Below, in pieces: positions 6,771-16,517 of a DNA stretch of 64,000 nt. The notes below the pieces were generated by a model, which saw nothing but the letters and a program-made list of their open reading frames with translations, did not search any database and was not told where the DNA came from. Each line of letters opens with the position of its first letter. The stretch's first letter is position 1. Made by a program: the position numbers and the translations under genes. This stretch comes from Chamaesiphon minutus PCC 6605 (lineage in GTDB: Bacteria; Cyanobacteriota; Cyanobacteriia; Cyanobacteriales; Chamaesiphonaceae), in the NCBI RefSeq assembly GCF_000317145.1, contig NC_020053.1:146519-210518 (forward strand), read 5' to 3'.

Positions 6771-9488
6771 ATGACGATCGCGCTAACACAAGAAGAAATT
6801 AGGCTACAGGAAGCACATAACCGTACAGCTCATTGGCGACGCTGGGGGCCATATTTGAGCGATCGCCAGTGGGGGACGGTGCGAGAAGATTATAGTCGCT
6901 ATGGTTCGGCTTGGGACTATTTTACTCACGACCAAGCGCGATCGCGAGCGTATCGCTGGGGCGAAGATGGCTTGTTGGGGATTTCGGACAATCATCAGCG
7001 GTTGTGTTTGGCAATTGCTTTATGGAATGGTGAAGATCCGATTCTTAAAGAGCGATTATTTGGGTTGACGGGGAATGAGGGCAATCATGGGGAAGATGTC
7101 AAGGAATATTACTTTTATCTTGACAACACGCCGATGCATTCATACATGAAGGCGTTGTATAAATATCCCCATCAAGCATTTCCTTACGATCGATTAGTTG
7201 CCGAAAATCGTCAGCGCACGCGGCAAGATCCAGAGTTTGAACTATTAGATACGGGGATATTTGATGACGATCGATATTTTGATGTCTTTGTCGAATATGC
7301 CAAAGCTGGTGCTGAAGATGTGCTGATGCAAGTTACGGTCATCAATCGCGGATCTGAAGCTCGATCGCTCCATCTACTGCCAACGCTGTGGTTTCGCAAT
7401 ACCTGGTCGTGGCATGGAGATGAAGAGAGTAAACCAACGCTCCAAGCAATTCAGACGAGCGACGATCTGAATATTATTGAAGCAAATCATCCAACATTAG
7501 GGAAATATTGGCTATATGCTCGTGGTAATGGCAAACTGTTATTTACAGAAAATGAGACTAATAACGAACGCATATTTAGTAATCCAAATGCTGCGCCTTA
7601 TGTCAAAGACAGCATTAATGATTATATTATTAATGGAAATAAACAGGCTGTAAATCCAGATCGTATCGGCACGAAATCTGCGATTCATTATGTGCTATCG
7701 ATCGAGCCTGGAGCCACCCAAACGATTCAGTTGCGCCTTAGCGATGTCCCAAATTTAAAGGAACCGTTGGGTGATGATTTTAATGCAACTTTCGCACTTC
7801 GCAAACAAGAAGCAGACGCATTTTATCACCGAGTTACACCATTTTCCCTGAGTGAAGACATGCGAAATGTGCAGCGTCAGGCATTTGCGGGGATGTTATG
7901 GTGCAAGCAGTATTACCACTATATCGTCGAAGATTGGCTCAAGGGGGATGCTAGCGAACCGAAGCCACCCGCAGAACGCAAACAAGGCAGAAATCAGGAG
8001 TGGTTTCATCTGTATACCGATGATATTCTGTCGATGTGCGACAAGTGGGAATATCCGTGGTTTGCGGCTTGGGATTTAGCGTTTCATTGTATAACTTTAG
8101 CGACGATCGATCCCGACTTTGCCAAGTATCAATTGGATATCTTGACCCGCGAATGGTATATGCACCCCAATGGACAAATTCCGGCTTATGAATGGGCATT
8201 TGGCGATGTTAATCCCCCCGTTCATGCTTGGGCGACTTGGCGCGTTTATCAGATCGAGCAGCAAATGTATGGGAAATCCGATTCCCAATTTCTAGAGCGC
8301 GTTTTCCAAAAACTAATGCTCAATTTTACCTGGTGGGTGAATCGCAAAGATATTCGCGGCAATAATGTCTTTCAAGGCGGATTTTTGGGGCTAGATAATA
8401 TTGGCGTATTCGATCGCAGTAACGAATTGCCGACGGGTGGATACATCGACCAATCTGATGGCACCAGTTGGATGGGGATGTATTGTTTGAACATGCTCGA
8501 AATTGCTTTAGAGCTAGCAAAAATTAATCCAGTTTATGAAGATATTGCGAGCAAGTTCTTTGAACACTATTTATATATTGCCAATGCCATGAACCACATT
8601 GGTGAAATGGAAGCATCATTGTGGAATGAGTCAGATGGTTTTTATTATGATGTGCTGCATTTGCCCGACCATCGCCAAATTGAAATGAAAGTGCGATCGC
8701 TAGTGGGATTAATACCGCTGTTTGCGGTGGGAACTTTGGAACCGGAAACAATTAAAGCTTTGCCCAGCTTTAAGAAGCGGATGGAATGGTTTATCAGAAA
8801 TCGTCACGATCTGCGGCGTAATGTTGCTTGTATGGAAACCCCTGGCAGAGGAGCTAGACGATTACTGGCGATCGTTTACAAGGAGAAATTGCAACGCATT
8901 TTACAAAAAATGTTGGATGAATCCGAATTCTTTAGCGATTATGGCATTCGGGCAATTTCTCGCCACCATGCCGAACATCCCTACCATTTTCAGACTAATG
9001 GCATGGATTTTTATGTCAATTACGAGCCAGCCGAATCGACGAGTGGGTTATTTGGCGGGAATTCTAATTGGCGCGGCCCCGTCTGGTTCCCAGTCAATTT
9101 TCTCCTGATTGAATCGCTCCAAAAGTTTCATCATTATTTTGGTGACGATCTCAAAGTTGAATGCCCGACGGGTTCGGGGCAAATGCTGACATTGGCAGAA
9201 GTGGCGATCGAATTATCCCGACGACTGACGCAAATTTTCTTGAGAAATTCCGCTGGAAATCGGCCTGTTTATGGTGGGGCTGAGAAGTTTCAAACAGATC
9301 CACATTGGCGCGATTTAATCCTGTTCTATGAATATTTTCATGGGGATAATGGAGCCGGAATTGGTGCCAGTCATCAAACGGGCTGGACGGGACTTGTAGC
9401 GCAGTTGATTCAACAATTGGGCGAACGTGACATGGCCGATCGACAGCCAGATCTAGAGTCAGAAATTCACTTGAAATCGATCGATTAA
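6771..9488 (+). CDS. GH63-like glucosidase (MGH1-type glycoside hydrolase)
   Basis: 905 residues from ATG at 6771, preferred over an upstream in-frame start because ATAAGG precedes it and family members begin with this LxxEExRLxE segment. Large (alpha/alpha)6 glycosidase. Family marks include [18 protein letters not shown] near the N-terminus, [15 protein letters not shown], the acid-containing [11 protein letters not shown] region at about 445, [17 protein letters not shown] and a C-terminal [18 protein letters not shown]. Probably cytoplasmic, since no signal peptide is seen. Likely acts on short alpha-glucans or a glucosyl/mannosyl solute; family members differ in substrate. First gene of an apparent operon with transaldolase and glucokinase. 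Confidence 0.85.
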   Translation: MTIALTQEEIRLQEAHNRTAHWRRWGPYLSDRQWGTVREDYSRYGSAWDYFTHDQARSRAYRWGEDGLLGISDNHQRLCLAIALWNGEDPILKERLFGLTGNEGNHGEDVKEYYFYLDNTPMHSYMKALYKYPHQAFPYDRLVAENRQRTRQDPEFELLDTGIFDDDRYFDVFVEYAKAGAEDVLMQVTVINRGSEARSLHLLPTLWFRNTWSWHGDEESKPTLQAIQTSDDLNIIEANHPTLGKYWLYARGNGKLLFTENETNNERIFSNPNAAPYVKDSINDYIINGNKQAVNPDRIGTKSAIHYVLSIEPGATQTIQLRLSDVPNLKEPLGDDFNATFALRKQEADAFYHRVTPFSLSEDMRNVQRQAFAGMLWCKQYYHYIVEDWLKGDASEPKPPAERKQGRNQEWFHLYTDDILSMCDKWEYPWFAAWDLAFHCITLATIDPDFAKYQLDILTREWYMHPNGQIPAYEWAFGDVNPPVHAWATWRVYQIEQQMYGKSDSQFLERVFQKLMLNFTWWVNRKDIRGNNVFQGGFLGLDNIGVFDRSNELPTGGYIDQSDGTSWMGMYCLNMLEIALELAKINPVYEDIASKFFEHYLYIANAMNHIGEMEASLWNESDGFYYDVLHLPDHRQIEMKVRSLVGLIPLFAVGTLEPETIKALPSFKKRMEWFIRNRHDLRRNVACMETPGRGARRLLAIVYKEKLQRILQKMLDESEFFSDYGIRAISRHHAEHPYHFQTNGMDFYVNYEPAESTSGLFGGNSNWRGPVWFPVNFLLIESLQKFHHYFGDDLKVECPTGSGQMLTLAEVAIELSRRLTQIFLRNSAGNRPVYGGAEKFQTDPHWRDLILFYEYFHGDNGAGIGASHQTGWTGLVAQLIQQLGERDMADRQPDLESEIHLKSID

Positions 9489-9523
9489 ATCGTAAATCTT
9501 AGCAACAAATATTGGTGGTAATC

Positions 9524-10687
9524 ATGTTAAATATACCAACTACGCAGATGAATTCATTGCAATTATTACCAACATACGGACAATCAGCTTGGCTGGATTA
9601 TATTCGTCGCAGTTCGATTACTAGTGGCGAACTCCAACAGATGGTAACAGCAGGGGAGATTTGGGGCGTGACCTCAAATCCAGCGATTTTCGAGAAGGCG
9701 ATCGCGGGCAGTACGGATTATGATGATGCCATCCAAGCATTAGAAACCGAACACGATCGAGATGCAATTGACCTCTACGAGCAACTGGCGATCGCCGATA
9801 TCCAAGCCACCGCCGATATTCTCGCCCCGATTTACGCCAAAACCGATCGCCGCGATGGTTATGTCAGTCTCGAAGTCGCTCCTTACCTAGCCAACGATAC
9901 GGAGCAAACACTCCAGGAAGCGCGGCGGCTGTGGCAAGCGGTCGATCGACCCAATCTGATGGTTAAAGTTCCGGCTACCGACGCGGGGATACTGGCGATC
10001 GAGCAACTGATAAGCGAAGGAATTAACGTCAATGTCACCTTATTATTTTCCCAAGCAGCTTACGATCGGGTTGCCACCGCTTATATATCAGGCTTGGAGA
10101 AGTATGCCGATGCGGGGGGCGATGTCAGCCGAGTTGCTAGTGTGGCTAGTTTCTTTATCAGCCGCATCGACACGGCGATCGATAATCTCATTACCGAGCA
10201 ACTTAAAACCACTACCGATCGAAAACAGCAAGATCTGCTCGCATCATTGTCGGGACGGGTGGCGATCGCCAATGCCAAACTTGCTTATGAATACTATCAA
10301 AACCTCTGTCAGAGCGGGCGGTGGCAGCGACTCGCCGCATATGGGGCGCAATCGCAACGGTTGCTATGGGCGAGTACGGGTACGAAAAATCCCCACCAAA
10401 GCGAGGTTTTATATGTCGAGGAGTTGATCGGTGCCGATACGGTCGATACCATTCCACCAGCGACTCTGGCTGCTTTTCGCGATCGAGGTACAGCTAGTGC
10501 CACGCTCACTAAAGATGTCCAAATCGCTCGTGAAGTGCTGTCGAATCTCGCTCTAGTCGGAATTTCCCTCTCTGATGTGACAGATCGATTGCTGCAAGAG
10601 GGATTGCAATTATTTAGCGATGCCTTCGATCGATTATTGGGTGCGGTGGAGCAGAAACGGCAAGCAGTCTTGAGTAAAGTGAAATGA
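9524..10687 (+). CDS. tal: Transaldolase
   Basis: 387 residues from ATG at 9524, which has GGTGG five bases upstream; a TTG twelve bases earlier is less likely. Moves a dihydroxyacetone unit between sugar phosphates in the pentose phosphate pathway. Family marks: GVTSNPAIFEKAI near the N-terminus, the Schiff-base lysine context NLMVKVPAT at about 145, NVNVTLLFSQAAYDRVA and QRLLWASTGTKNP. It belongs to the longer transaldolase class of about 380 residues often fused to or paired with glucose-6-phosphate isomerase; here it stands alone. It overlaps the glucokinase start (ATGA), so the two are translationally coupled. Confidence 0.93.
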   Translation: MLNIPTTQMNSLQLLPTYGQSAWLDYIRRSSITSGELQQMVTAGEIWGVTSNPAIFEKAIAGSTDYDDAIQALETEHDRDAIDLYEQLAIADIQATADILAPIYAKTDRRDGYVSLEVAPYLANDTEQTLQEARRLWQAVDRPNLMVKVPATDAGILAIEQLISEGINVNVTLLFSQAAYDRVATAYISGLEKYADAGGDVSRVASVASFFISRIDTAIDNLITEQLKTTTDRKQQDLLASLSGRVAIANAKLAYEYYQNLCQSGRWQRLAAYGAQSQRLLWASTGTKNPHQSEVLYVEELIGADTVDTIPPATLAAFRDRGTASATLTKDVQIAREVLSNLALVGISLSDVTDRLLQEGLQLFSDAFDRLLGAVEQKRQAVLSKVK

Positions 10688-11703
10688 CGATCTTAGCTGG
10701 TGATATTGGCGGTACAAATACCCGTCTGGCATTGTTTGAATCGAATGGAGGTACGCTCGATCCGATTCTCGTTCCGAGAGGCTTTGCCAACGAGTCAGCC
10801 ACCTTTCCGAGCGGCAATTATCCCAATCTAGAGGCGATCGTTAGTAAATTTCGATCGATTCATTCCCAGCCGATAACTCATGCCTGTTTTGGGATTGCGG
10901 GGCCAGTCAAACACGGTCGCTGTCAGGCAACCAATCTACCGTGGGTCGTCGATGCCCAGGTTTTAGCTACTAGCTTAGATCTAGCCACCGTGGGTTTAAT
11001 TAATGACCTCGAAGCCAACGCTCTGGGCATTGCCGTCCTCCAACCCACCGACTTTGTAACTCTCAATTCTGGCGAACCCGATGCTGATGGCAATGCCGCA
11101 CTCATTTCGGCGGGCACGGGTTTAGGCGAAGCGGGGCTGTACTGGGATGGTCGAGCATATCGATCGATCGCCTCCGAAGGCGGTCATGCTGATTTTGCGC
11201 CTCGCGACGAGCTGGAAATCGATTTATTACGTTATTTAATGGCTCAATTCGGTCGGGTCAGTTGGGAACGAGTCCTCTCTGGGTCAGGATTGTACAACAT
11301 CTACAAATTCTTGCGCGATACCGGACGGGGAACGGAACCAGATTGGCTCTCAGCCGAAATCCAGCACCAAAATCCCCCCAGTGTCATTACTCAAGCCGCT
11401 TTAGCCAGAGAGTCTATCCTGTGTGAATTAACACTAGATCTATTTATTTCCATCTACGGTGCGGAGGCTGGCAACCTGGCACTCACCATGAAAGCAACGG
11501 GAGGAGTATTTATCGGCGGTGGGATCGCCCCCAAAATCATCGAACAAATTAACGGTTCGACGACGTTTATGGATGCCTTTACTGCTAAAGGTCGGATGGC
11601 ATCACTTCTCAAAGCAATGCCAGTACGGGTGATTCTCAATGACAAAACGGCTCTTTTGGGTGCAGCAGTTGCGGCAAGTAATCGATCGCATAGCGTCTTT
11701 TAA
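10684..11703 (+). CDS. glk: Glucokinase
   Basis: 339 residues. ATP-dependent phosphorylation of glucose released by the neighbouring glucosidases. Phosphate-binding motif GDIGGTNTRLALFE at residues 6-19, GIAGPVKHGRCQATNLPW at about 70, catalytic aspartate in LINDLEANALG at about 104, adenosine motif SAGTGLGEAGLY at about 140 and the EGGHADFAPRD block. It belongs to the bacterial Glk family, not ROK. Its start overlaps the transaldolase stop by four bases. With upstream glucosidases it makes a short path from glucan to glucose 6-phosphate. Confidence 0.95.
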   Translation: MTILAGDIGGTNTRLALFESNGGTLDPILVPRGFANESATFPSGNYPNLEAIVSKFRSIHSQPITHACFGIAGPVKHGRCQATNLPWVVDAQVLATSLDLATVGLINDLEANALGIAVLQPTDFVTLNSGEPDADGNAALISAGTGLGEAGLYWDGRAYRSIASEGGHADFAPRDELEIDLLRYLMAQFGRVSWERVLSGSGLYNIYKFLRDTGRGTEPDWLSAEIQHQNPPSVITQAALARESILCELTLDLFISIYGAEAGNLALTMKATGGVFIGGGIAPKIIEQINGSTTFMDAFTAKGRMASLLKAMPVRVILNDKTALLGAAVAASNRSHSVF

Positions 11704-11930
11704 TAACCCAATCTCGTTATAACTTCAGCGGTTTTAACCGCTGGTAATATTTCAGTCTGCGTAGGCGGACTTTGCATCATTAGCAAAGACATTGCGTAGG
11801 GTGGGCACTGCCCACCATCTAGGGTTTAGGCAATCTCTATCTAATAAATGTTTGCACATAGCTTCTAACTAAATAGCCGAATTTAAGACTTCAATCGATC
11901 GAACAAAATCTATCAAATCGGAGACAACAC
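11704..11930. repeat. Intergenic cluster of short palindromes
   Basis: Three palindromic units follow the glucokinase stop: CAGCGGTTTTAACCGCTG (11726-11743), a GTCTGCGTAGGCGGAC unit with ACTTTGC/GCAAAG arms, and GGTGGGCACTGCCCACC (about 11800-11816). They resemble REP-like intergenic repeats common in cyanobacteria. The first may also act as a terminator. The last 100 bases hold no obvious TCAGG array before the aldolase gene. Confidence 0.5.
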
Positions 11931-12848
11931 ATGACAGCACGAGTAAAAGAAATCCTCAGTTGGTATGGTAGCGACAATCCTGGCACCCTGACCAACCTGG
12001 CTCGCTTACTAAATCACGGGAAACTTGCTGGCACCGGAAAATTAGTGATTTTGCCTGTAGATCAGGGCTTTGAACATGGCCCCGCCCGCAGTTTTGCAGC
12101 AAATCCGGCGGCTTATCATCCCCATTATCACTTTGAATTAGCGATCGCGGCAGGATGCAATGCTTATGCGGCTCCCCTCGGTTTTCTCGAAGCCGGAGCC
12201 AGAAACTTTGCCGGACAAATTCCGTTAATTCTCAAAGTCAACGACCATGACGTGTTGGTCGATGAGCCAGACCCATTCCAGGCATTGACTGGCAGCGTCC
12301 AGGATGCTCTCCGGCTGGGCTGTGTGGGCATTGGTTTTACGATCTATCCTGGTTCTACGCATCGCTTAGAAATGTACGGTCAAATCCGTGCCTACGCTGA
12401 AGAAGCCAAACGGCATGGGTTAGCCGTAATTATTTGGTCTTATCCACGCGGATCGAGCTTGAGTAAAGCAGGCGAAACCGCGATTGATGTAACCGCTTAT
12501 GCCGCCCATATTGCCGCCCAATTGGGTGCCCATATCATCAAAGTCAAACTGCCCAGCGAGCAGATCGAACAGGATGCAGCGCGGAAAGTTTACGAGCAAC
12601 AGCAAGTACCGATTCATACTTTGGCAGAGCGCGTCCGGCATGTGGTGCAATGTACCTTTGGCGGCAATCGGATGGTGATTTTCTCTGGCGGTGCGACCGA
12701 AACCGACGAGAAGCTGCTGGAACAGATTCAGGCGATCGCGGATGGTGGCGGATTTGGCTCGATTATTGGGCGCAACTCCTTCCAACGCTCTCAACCTGAT
12801 GCGTTGAAATTACTAGACACCATTATGGGGATTTATGGCAACGCCTGA
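11931..12848 (+). CDS. fbaB: Class I fructose-bisphosphate aldolase (FbaB/DhnA type)
   Basis: 305 residues. Reversible cleavage of fructose 1,6-bisphosphate through a lysine Schiff base. Family marks: LPVDQGFEHGPARSF at about 40, a phosphate-binding VGIGFTIYPGS segment at about 130, VIIWSYPRG at about 165, the Schiff-base lysine in AHIIKVKLPS at about 200 and the phosphate-binding IFSGG at about 245. Slightly shorter than E. coli FbaB. The ATG follows GGAGACAACAC. It continues the sugar-metabolism block but has its own 227-bp upstream gap, so it may be separately transcribed. Confidence 0.93.
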   Translation: MTARVKEILSWYGSDNPGTLTNLARLLNHGKLAGTGKLVILPVDQGFEHGPARSFAANPAAYHPHYHFELAIAAGCNAYAAPLGFLEAGARNFAGQIPLILKVNDHDVLVDEPDPFQALTGSVQDALRLGCVGIGFTIYPGSTHRLEMYGQIRAYAEEAKRHGLAVIIWSYPRGSSLSKAGETAIDVTAYAAHIAAQLGAHIIKVKLPSEQIEQDAARKVYEQQQVPIHTLAERVRHVVQCTFGGNRMVIFSGGATETDEKLLEQIQAIADGGGFGSIIGRNSFQRSQPDALKLLDTIMGIYGNA

Positions 12849-12935
12849 GACGCGATTCGATCGAGATCGTATTCCTAAAAATACCAGCGACTGCCGCAAT
12901 TAACCAATCTCTTCATTCAACAATAGAGACAACAA

Positions 12936-13967
12936 ATGAAAGTTACTCAACTCAAAAGCGAAGGTAGCGAAAATGCTCGATTTCGGTGGATTACTGTCAC
13001 AGGTGCGGAAGAACTAATAGATGATGGTCTAGATATCATTCAAGGCTTGAGCCAAAGTCAAAAGACCCTGCCTTCTCGCTACCTTTATGACGATCTCGGT
13101 TCGGAATTATTCGAGCAAATTACCGATTTACCCGAATATTATCCCACCCGCACCGAGCAGTCGATTATCGAGAAATATGCCACCGAAATTACGCGATTTA
13201 CAGGTGCGTGTGAATTAGTGGAATTAGGCAGCGGTAGTTCTCGTAAAACTCGCATTTTATTGGATGCTTACACTCAGCTAAATCGCCAGTTACATTACTA
13301 TCCGATCGATGTCAGTGCGGGCATTCTCAAGGCAACAGCATTAGCATTACTCGATCGCTATCCCCACCTTCAATTGTGTGGGATTGCGGGAACTTACGAG
13401 CAAGCATTAGCACAGTTACCCCCAGCAGAATTAGAAAATCGACTGCTGATTTTCTTGGGTAGCACCTTGGGCAATCTCACCGACGAGCAGCGGAGCAGTT
13501 TCTTGAACCAAATCAAACAAGCACTTCAGCCTGGAGAATTTTTCTTATTGGGTGTCGATTTACAAAAACCGATCGAGACGATCGAAGCTGCCTATAATGA
13601 CGATAGAGGTGTGACTGCTAAGTTTAATCTGAATATTCTCAGTCATCTCAATCATCGCTTTGATGGTAACTTCGATCTCAATCTCTTCAAGCATTTGGCT
13701 TTTTACGACTGCAAACAACACCGGATTGAAATGCACTTACGCAGCCTAGTAACTCAAACTGTTTTTCTAAAAGCATTAAATTACCAATTCACCATTAATG
13801 CTAACGAAACAATCCACACAGAAATTTCGCACAAGTTTCAATTACCAACTCTGGTCGATATTCTAGCAACTCACGCTTTTAAGCCGCTCCAAATCTGGAC
13901 GGATTCACAGGATTGGTTTGGATTGCTGCTATGTCAACGTCAATGTACGGGGGAGGATTGTCCTTGA
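12936..13967 (+). CDS. egtD: L-histidine N-alpha-methyltransferase family protein (EgtD-like)
   Basis: 343 residues. EgtD trimethylates histidine to hercynine, the first step of ergothioneine synthesis. The SAM-binding fold shows ELGSGSSRKTRILLDA at about 90, YYPIDVSAGIL at about 125 and LLIFLGSTLGNLTD at about 170. Residues expected for histidine binding appear as the methionine in RIEMHLRS and the glutamate in ETIHTEISHKF. No EgtB sulfoxide synthase is next to it, so the second step must be encoded elsewhere or the enzyme serves another substrate. The ATG has GAGACAAC upstream. Placement among sugar genes is unusual. Confidence 0.82.
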   Translation: MKVTQLKSEGSENARFRWITVTGAEELIDDGLDIIQGLSQSQKTLPSRYLYDDLGSELFEQITDLPEYYPTRTEQSIIEKYATEITRFTGACELVELGSGSSRKTRILLDAYTQLNRQLHYYPIDVSAGILKATALALLDRYPHLQLCGIAGTYEQALAQLPPAELENRLLIFLGSTLGNLTDEQRSSFLNQIKQALQPGEFFLLGVDLQKPIETIEAAYNDDRGVTAKFNLNILSHLNHRFDGNFDLNLFKHLAFYDCKQHRIEMHLRSLVTQTVFLKALNYQFTINANETIHTEISHKFQLPTLVDILATHAFKPLQIWTDSQDWFGLLLCQRQCTGEDCP

Positions 13968-14031
13968 ATTCCAGAACAATCTATCTTTCTTCACGATCGA
14001 CATCAATATCAAATCAAAATCGTTAACAATA

Positions 14032-14670
14032 ATGACTCTAAATATTTACTTTCTCCGCCACGGACAAACAGCCTCCAGTCGTGGCAATCTATTTTGTGGA
14101 TCGATCGATCCATCTCTAACTCCCGACGGTGAAGAAATGGCACAATTGTTTGCAGCAGCTTATGCCAACAAACCTTGGGAGGCGATTTATTGTAGTCCTA
14201 AAGAACGGGCAATGTTAACAGCCGAACCTTTGGCAAATAAGCTAAATATGGAGGTACATTTGCGCGATGGATTGCAAGAGATTAATTATGGTGCCTGGGA
14301 AGGCAAGGATGTGGATACAGTTAATGCCGAGTATCACGATGACTATTTGCGGTGGTTGGCAGATCCGGGCTGGAATCCACCCACAGGCGGCGAAACAGCA
14401 ATGGCGATCGCGGCTCGCGCGCTAGCGGTAGTTGAAGAAATCAGTCAAAAACATTCCACAGGCAATGTTTTAGTCGTATCGCATAAAGCAACAATTCGGA
14501 TCTTGTTATGCAGCCTGCTCGGTATCGATGCGGGGCGATTTCGGTATCGATTGGGAATGCCTGTCTGTGGTGTGAGTATTGTCGAATTTGGCAAACATGG
14601 CCCACTATTAAAAGTACTTGCAGATCGATCGCATTTGACCGATCGATTGCGCGATCTCCCAGGAACTTGA
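14032..14670 (+). CDS. Histidine phosphatase family protein (phosphoglycerate mutase-like)
   Basis: 212 residues from ATG at 14032; the frame stays open upstream into the egtD end but the RHG motif defines this start. Catalytic motif LRHGQTASSRGN near the N-terminus, YCSPKERAMLTAEPLA at about 55, acid EINYGAWEGKD at about 85 and the second catalytic histidine in VVSHKATIRILL at about 150. The family includes phosphoglycerate mutases, CobC-like and sugar-phosphate phosphatases; sequence alone does not decide. Position at the end of the sugar block favours a sugar-phosphate or 3-phosphoglycerate substrate. Confidence 0.85.
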   Translation: MTLNIYFLRHGQTASSRGNLFCGSIDPSLTPDGEEMAQLFAAAYANKPWEAIYCSPKERAMLTAEPLANKLNMEVHLRDGLQEINYGAWEGKDVDTVNAEYHDDYLRWLADPGWNPPTGGETAMAIAARALAVVEEISQKHSTGNVLVVSHKATIRILLCSLLGIDAGRFRYRLGMPVCGVSIVEFGKHGPLLKVLADRSHLTDRLRDLPGT

Positions 14671-14873
14671 CATACTCGTACTGCTAGATAAGTTGAAAAT
14701 TCCTCTATTTCTGGGACTCCCATATCTTTGGGATGACGCTTGCTATGAAATAAAATGTATCGAACGATCCACTACACGTATGTTTCTTCTGTAAGGTAGG
14801 AGTAATGCTTAAGACGGATTATGTCTCTAACTTGCTCTAGCAGTTTCTTAGGGAGATTTTACATAATGTTTCA
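14671..14873. other. Intergenic region, nothing recognised
   Basis: No open frame with coding character, no clear hairpin. It leads into a dispersed repeat module. Confidence 0.5.
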
Positions 14874-15018
14874 ATATGTTGAAAAATGCAGCAGATCCAC
14901 CTTGAATAGGATGATAGGCAGAAACATTCTGCTTCTATATGGAGAATATGCTGAATTTTTCAGTCGATCTACCCGAATTTGGGTGGATAGGTGGAAAGTT
15001 TCCGCCTAATAATAGTTC
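14874..15018 (+). repeat. Dispersed non-coding module, copy 1
   Basis: About 145 bp closely related to 59044-59196. Shared elements: a GCAGCAGATCCACC / CAGCACAGCCACC start, GAATATGCTGAATTTTTCAG, TTTGGGTGGATAGGTGG, then AAAGTTTCC and TAATAATAGTT. The end GTT followed by CTGCC resembles the integron core GTTRRRY. An open frame of 62 codons across it is not conserved in the other copy, so it is treated as non-coding. Confidence 0.65.
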
Positions 15019-15073
15019 TGCCGCTCGCGTTTCGGGTGATGACAGTGATTTGAGGCTTACTAGTGAGATGGAT

Positions 15074-15114
15074 AAAAAAGCACCTACCGAGATTCTGAAG
15101 ATCTAGTAGGTGTA
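15074..15114 (-). terminator. Intrinsic terminator of the XRE-ClpN gene
   Basis: Read on the minus strand, ACACCTAC pairs with GTAGGTG across an 18-base loop and is followed directly by CTTTTTT. It sits 30 bp beyond the stop codon of the minus-strand regulator gene. Confidence 0.7.
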
Positions 15115-15143
15115 GGGTGGTTTGAGTCGTCCTTTAGTCTGAA

Positions 15144-15809
15144 TTAAACTGTTTCTGTGAGTTGATTGTTCAAGGCTACGGCATCAATTTCGTAACGTTG
15201 AAACAGTTCGCTCAAAATAGCTTTGTCTGTTTCAGCGAGTCGGACTACCCCCCACAAGAGATGCTCCGTTCCAATCGACTTTTTACCCTGAAGCCGAACA
15301 ATTTGCAGGGCAAGCTCCAGAATGAACTTACTTTGTGGACTGAACTCTAAATTCTCACGAGATTCAAACGAATGCTCATTGGTTTCGATATCCAACTTCA
15401 CACCGTTGGCTCGAAGTAAACGAGCAGAAGTGGTGGTTGAATCAGCCAGTAATCCAGCCAGGAGGTGTTCGGGTTCGACTTGCAAGTTTTGCGATCGTGC
15501 TGCCTCATTGCGAGCAAAATTGAGTGCGTCGATCGCCTTTTCCGTGAACCGCTCGAACCCAAACTCAAAGCCAAAGAAATTTTTAACCCGCTCAACTAGT
15601 GTTTGCATCGTGTGCTTTGCCTCGTAAATGAAAACGTCTTCGATTGCGACGTGAAACAGGTTGGCAATTTTGAATGCCATATCTAGGCTGGGGTCAAATT
15701 TACCTGACTCAAACCCATTTACCGCCTGACGACTGACTCCTAACTCTCTAGCAAGGTCAGATTGTGACCATTGATGCAGTTGTCGAAGTTCTTTCAGTCG
15801 ATTTTTCAT
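15144..15809 (-). CDS. XRE-family regulator fused to a Clp N-terminal domain
   Basis: 221 residues. Residues 3-60 are an XRE-type helix-turn-helix (WSQSDLARELGVSRQAVNGFESGKF). Residues about 78-215 match the double Clp N domain (EKAIDALNFARNEAARSQNLQVEP, EHLLAGLL; second repeat GTEHLLWGVV) that in ClpC binds substrates or adaptors. A DNA-binding protein carrying a Clp N domain could sense protease adaptors, unfolded protein or arginine-phosphorylated protein; that is inference. Two near-identical palindromes just upstream fit autoregulation. Minus strand, with its own terminator. Confidence 0.82.
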   Translation of the reverse strand: MKNRLKELRQLHQWSQSDLARELGVSRQAVNGFESGKFDPSLDMAFKIANLFHVAIEDVFIYEAKHTMQTLVERVKNFFGFEFGFERFTEKAIDALNFARNEAARSQNLQVEPEHLLAGLLADSTTTSARLLRANGVKLDIETNEHSFESRENLEFSPQSKFILELALQIVRLQGKKSIGTEHLLWGVVRLAETDKAILSELFQRYEIDAVALNNQLTETV

Positions 15810-15827
15810 GGGTCTGCCTGCTTGCCG

Positions 15828-15892
15828 TCAAGTATTACTTTACATCTTAGCAAAATGGGTTGTCAAGTGTTGCTTGACAAATATATCTGTGG
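15828..15892 (-). promoter_or_regulatory. Paired operators upstream of the XRE-ClpN gene
   Basis: TTGTCAAGTGTTGCTTGACAA (15872-15892) has perfect 8-bp arms. A second, weaker copy GTCAAGTATTACTTTAC lies at 15829-15845, next to the start codon. Both fit GTCAAGTRTTRCTTKAC, a plausible binding site for the XRE domain itself. Confidence 0.6.
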
Positions 15893-15930
15893 TATCGATT
15901 GGAGTAGTTAAGGCTCTCGCTTCAAGCGCG

Positions 15931-16016
15931 GCAGAACAACGCTGTTGCAGCGGACTACAAATTTGCTTGGTGCTGTGGTACAAGTCTTTGGTAGCCGCTG
16001 AACAGCAACGTTAGAT
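15931..16016 (+). other. Integron attC site 1
   Basis: 86 bp. It starts GCAGAACAACGCTGTTGCAG and ends ACAGCAACGTTAGAT. The two halves pair (GCTGTTGCAGCGG with CCGCTGAACAGC) with extrahelical bases, and the terminal core GTTAGAT fits GTTRRRY. The first site of the array seen in this window. Confidence 0.8.
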
Positions 16017-16075
16017 GGCTTCGGTTACAGGTAGCGGATCTGTCTGGAAATCATCTGTTGAAGTTTAAGTTTTGG

Positions 16076-16408
16076 TCAGACAACAGCTTTTGGGTCAGTG
16101 CCATACCATCTCACAGCCAGTTCATAAAGACGATCGAGTGTTCCCGATAACTCTTTGCCGCGTTCAGTGAGCGTGTAAGTAACCTGTGGTGGAATTGTGG
16201 GTTCGTGGTGACGATGAACCAGTTCAAGAGACTCTAAGAGCCTTAACCGTTCCGTCAGCACTTTAGTCGAGATCCCTTCTACTTTTCGCCTGAGTTCTCC
16301 AAATCGTTGTGAACCATTGGTATCCAGAACCCAGAGGATGTAAAGTGTCCACTGTCCTGAAATTTGTTTGAGCAATATCTCTAATGGGCAGGATTGAGTT
16401 TCAGTCAT
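16076..16408 (-). CDS. HxlR-family transcriptional regulator
   Basis: 110 residues with a winged helix: CPLEILLKQISGQWTLYILW, then QRFGELRRKVEGISTKVLTERLRLLE and a YTLTERGKEL wing. The cysteine at residue 6 is the conserved position used for redox or electrophile sensing in several HxlR proteins. Divergent from the azoreductase gene 110 bp away, which it probably controls, as in the YodB-azoreductase arrangement. It lies in the same attC-bounded segment as that gene. Confidence 0.88.
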   Translation of the reverse strand: MTETQSCPLEILLKQISGQWTLYILWVLDTNGSQRFGELRRKVEGISTKVLTERLRLLESLELVHRHHEPTIPPQVTYTLTERGKELSGTLDRLYELAVRWYGTDPKAVV

Positions 16409-16432
16409 GGTAGGGGGAGCATTAGGCGATGA

Positions 16433-16454
16433 GTAGTTACCATTTGGTTCCTAC
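16433..16454. promoter_or_regulatory. Candidate HxlR operator
   Basis: Imperfect palindrome GTAGTTACC-ATTT-GGTTCCTAC (7 of 9 arm positions pair) in the divergent HxlR-azoreductase intergenic region. Spacing and location suit repression of both promoters. Confidence 0.4.
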
Positions 16455-16517
16455 TTTACTTTAGCAACCACCTGTTTTATTGTCGAGAAGACAGATTCAA
16501 TTTCCGATCGCACCCCT

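Noticed and set aside
14821-15009. 62-codon frame inside dispersed module 1
   Set aside because: Not conserved in the sister copy at 59044, where the frame is broken.
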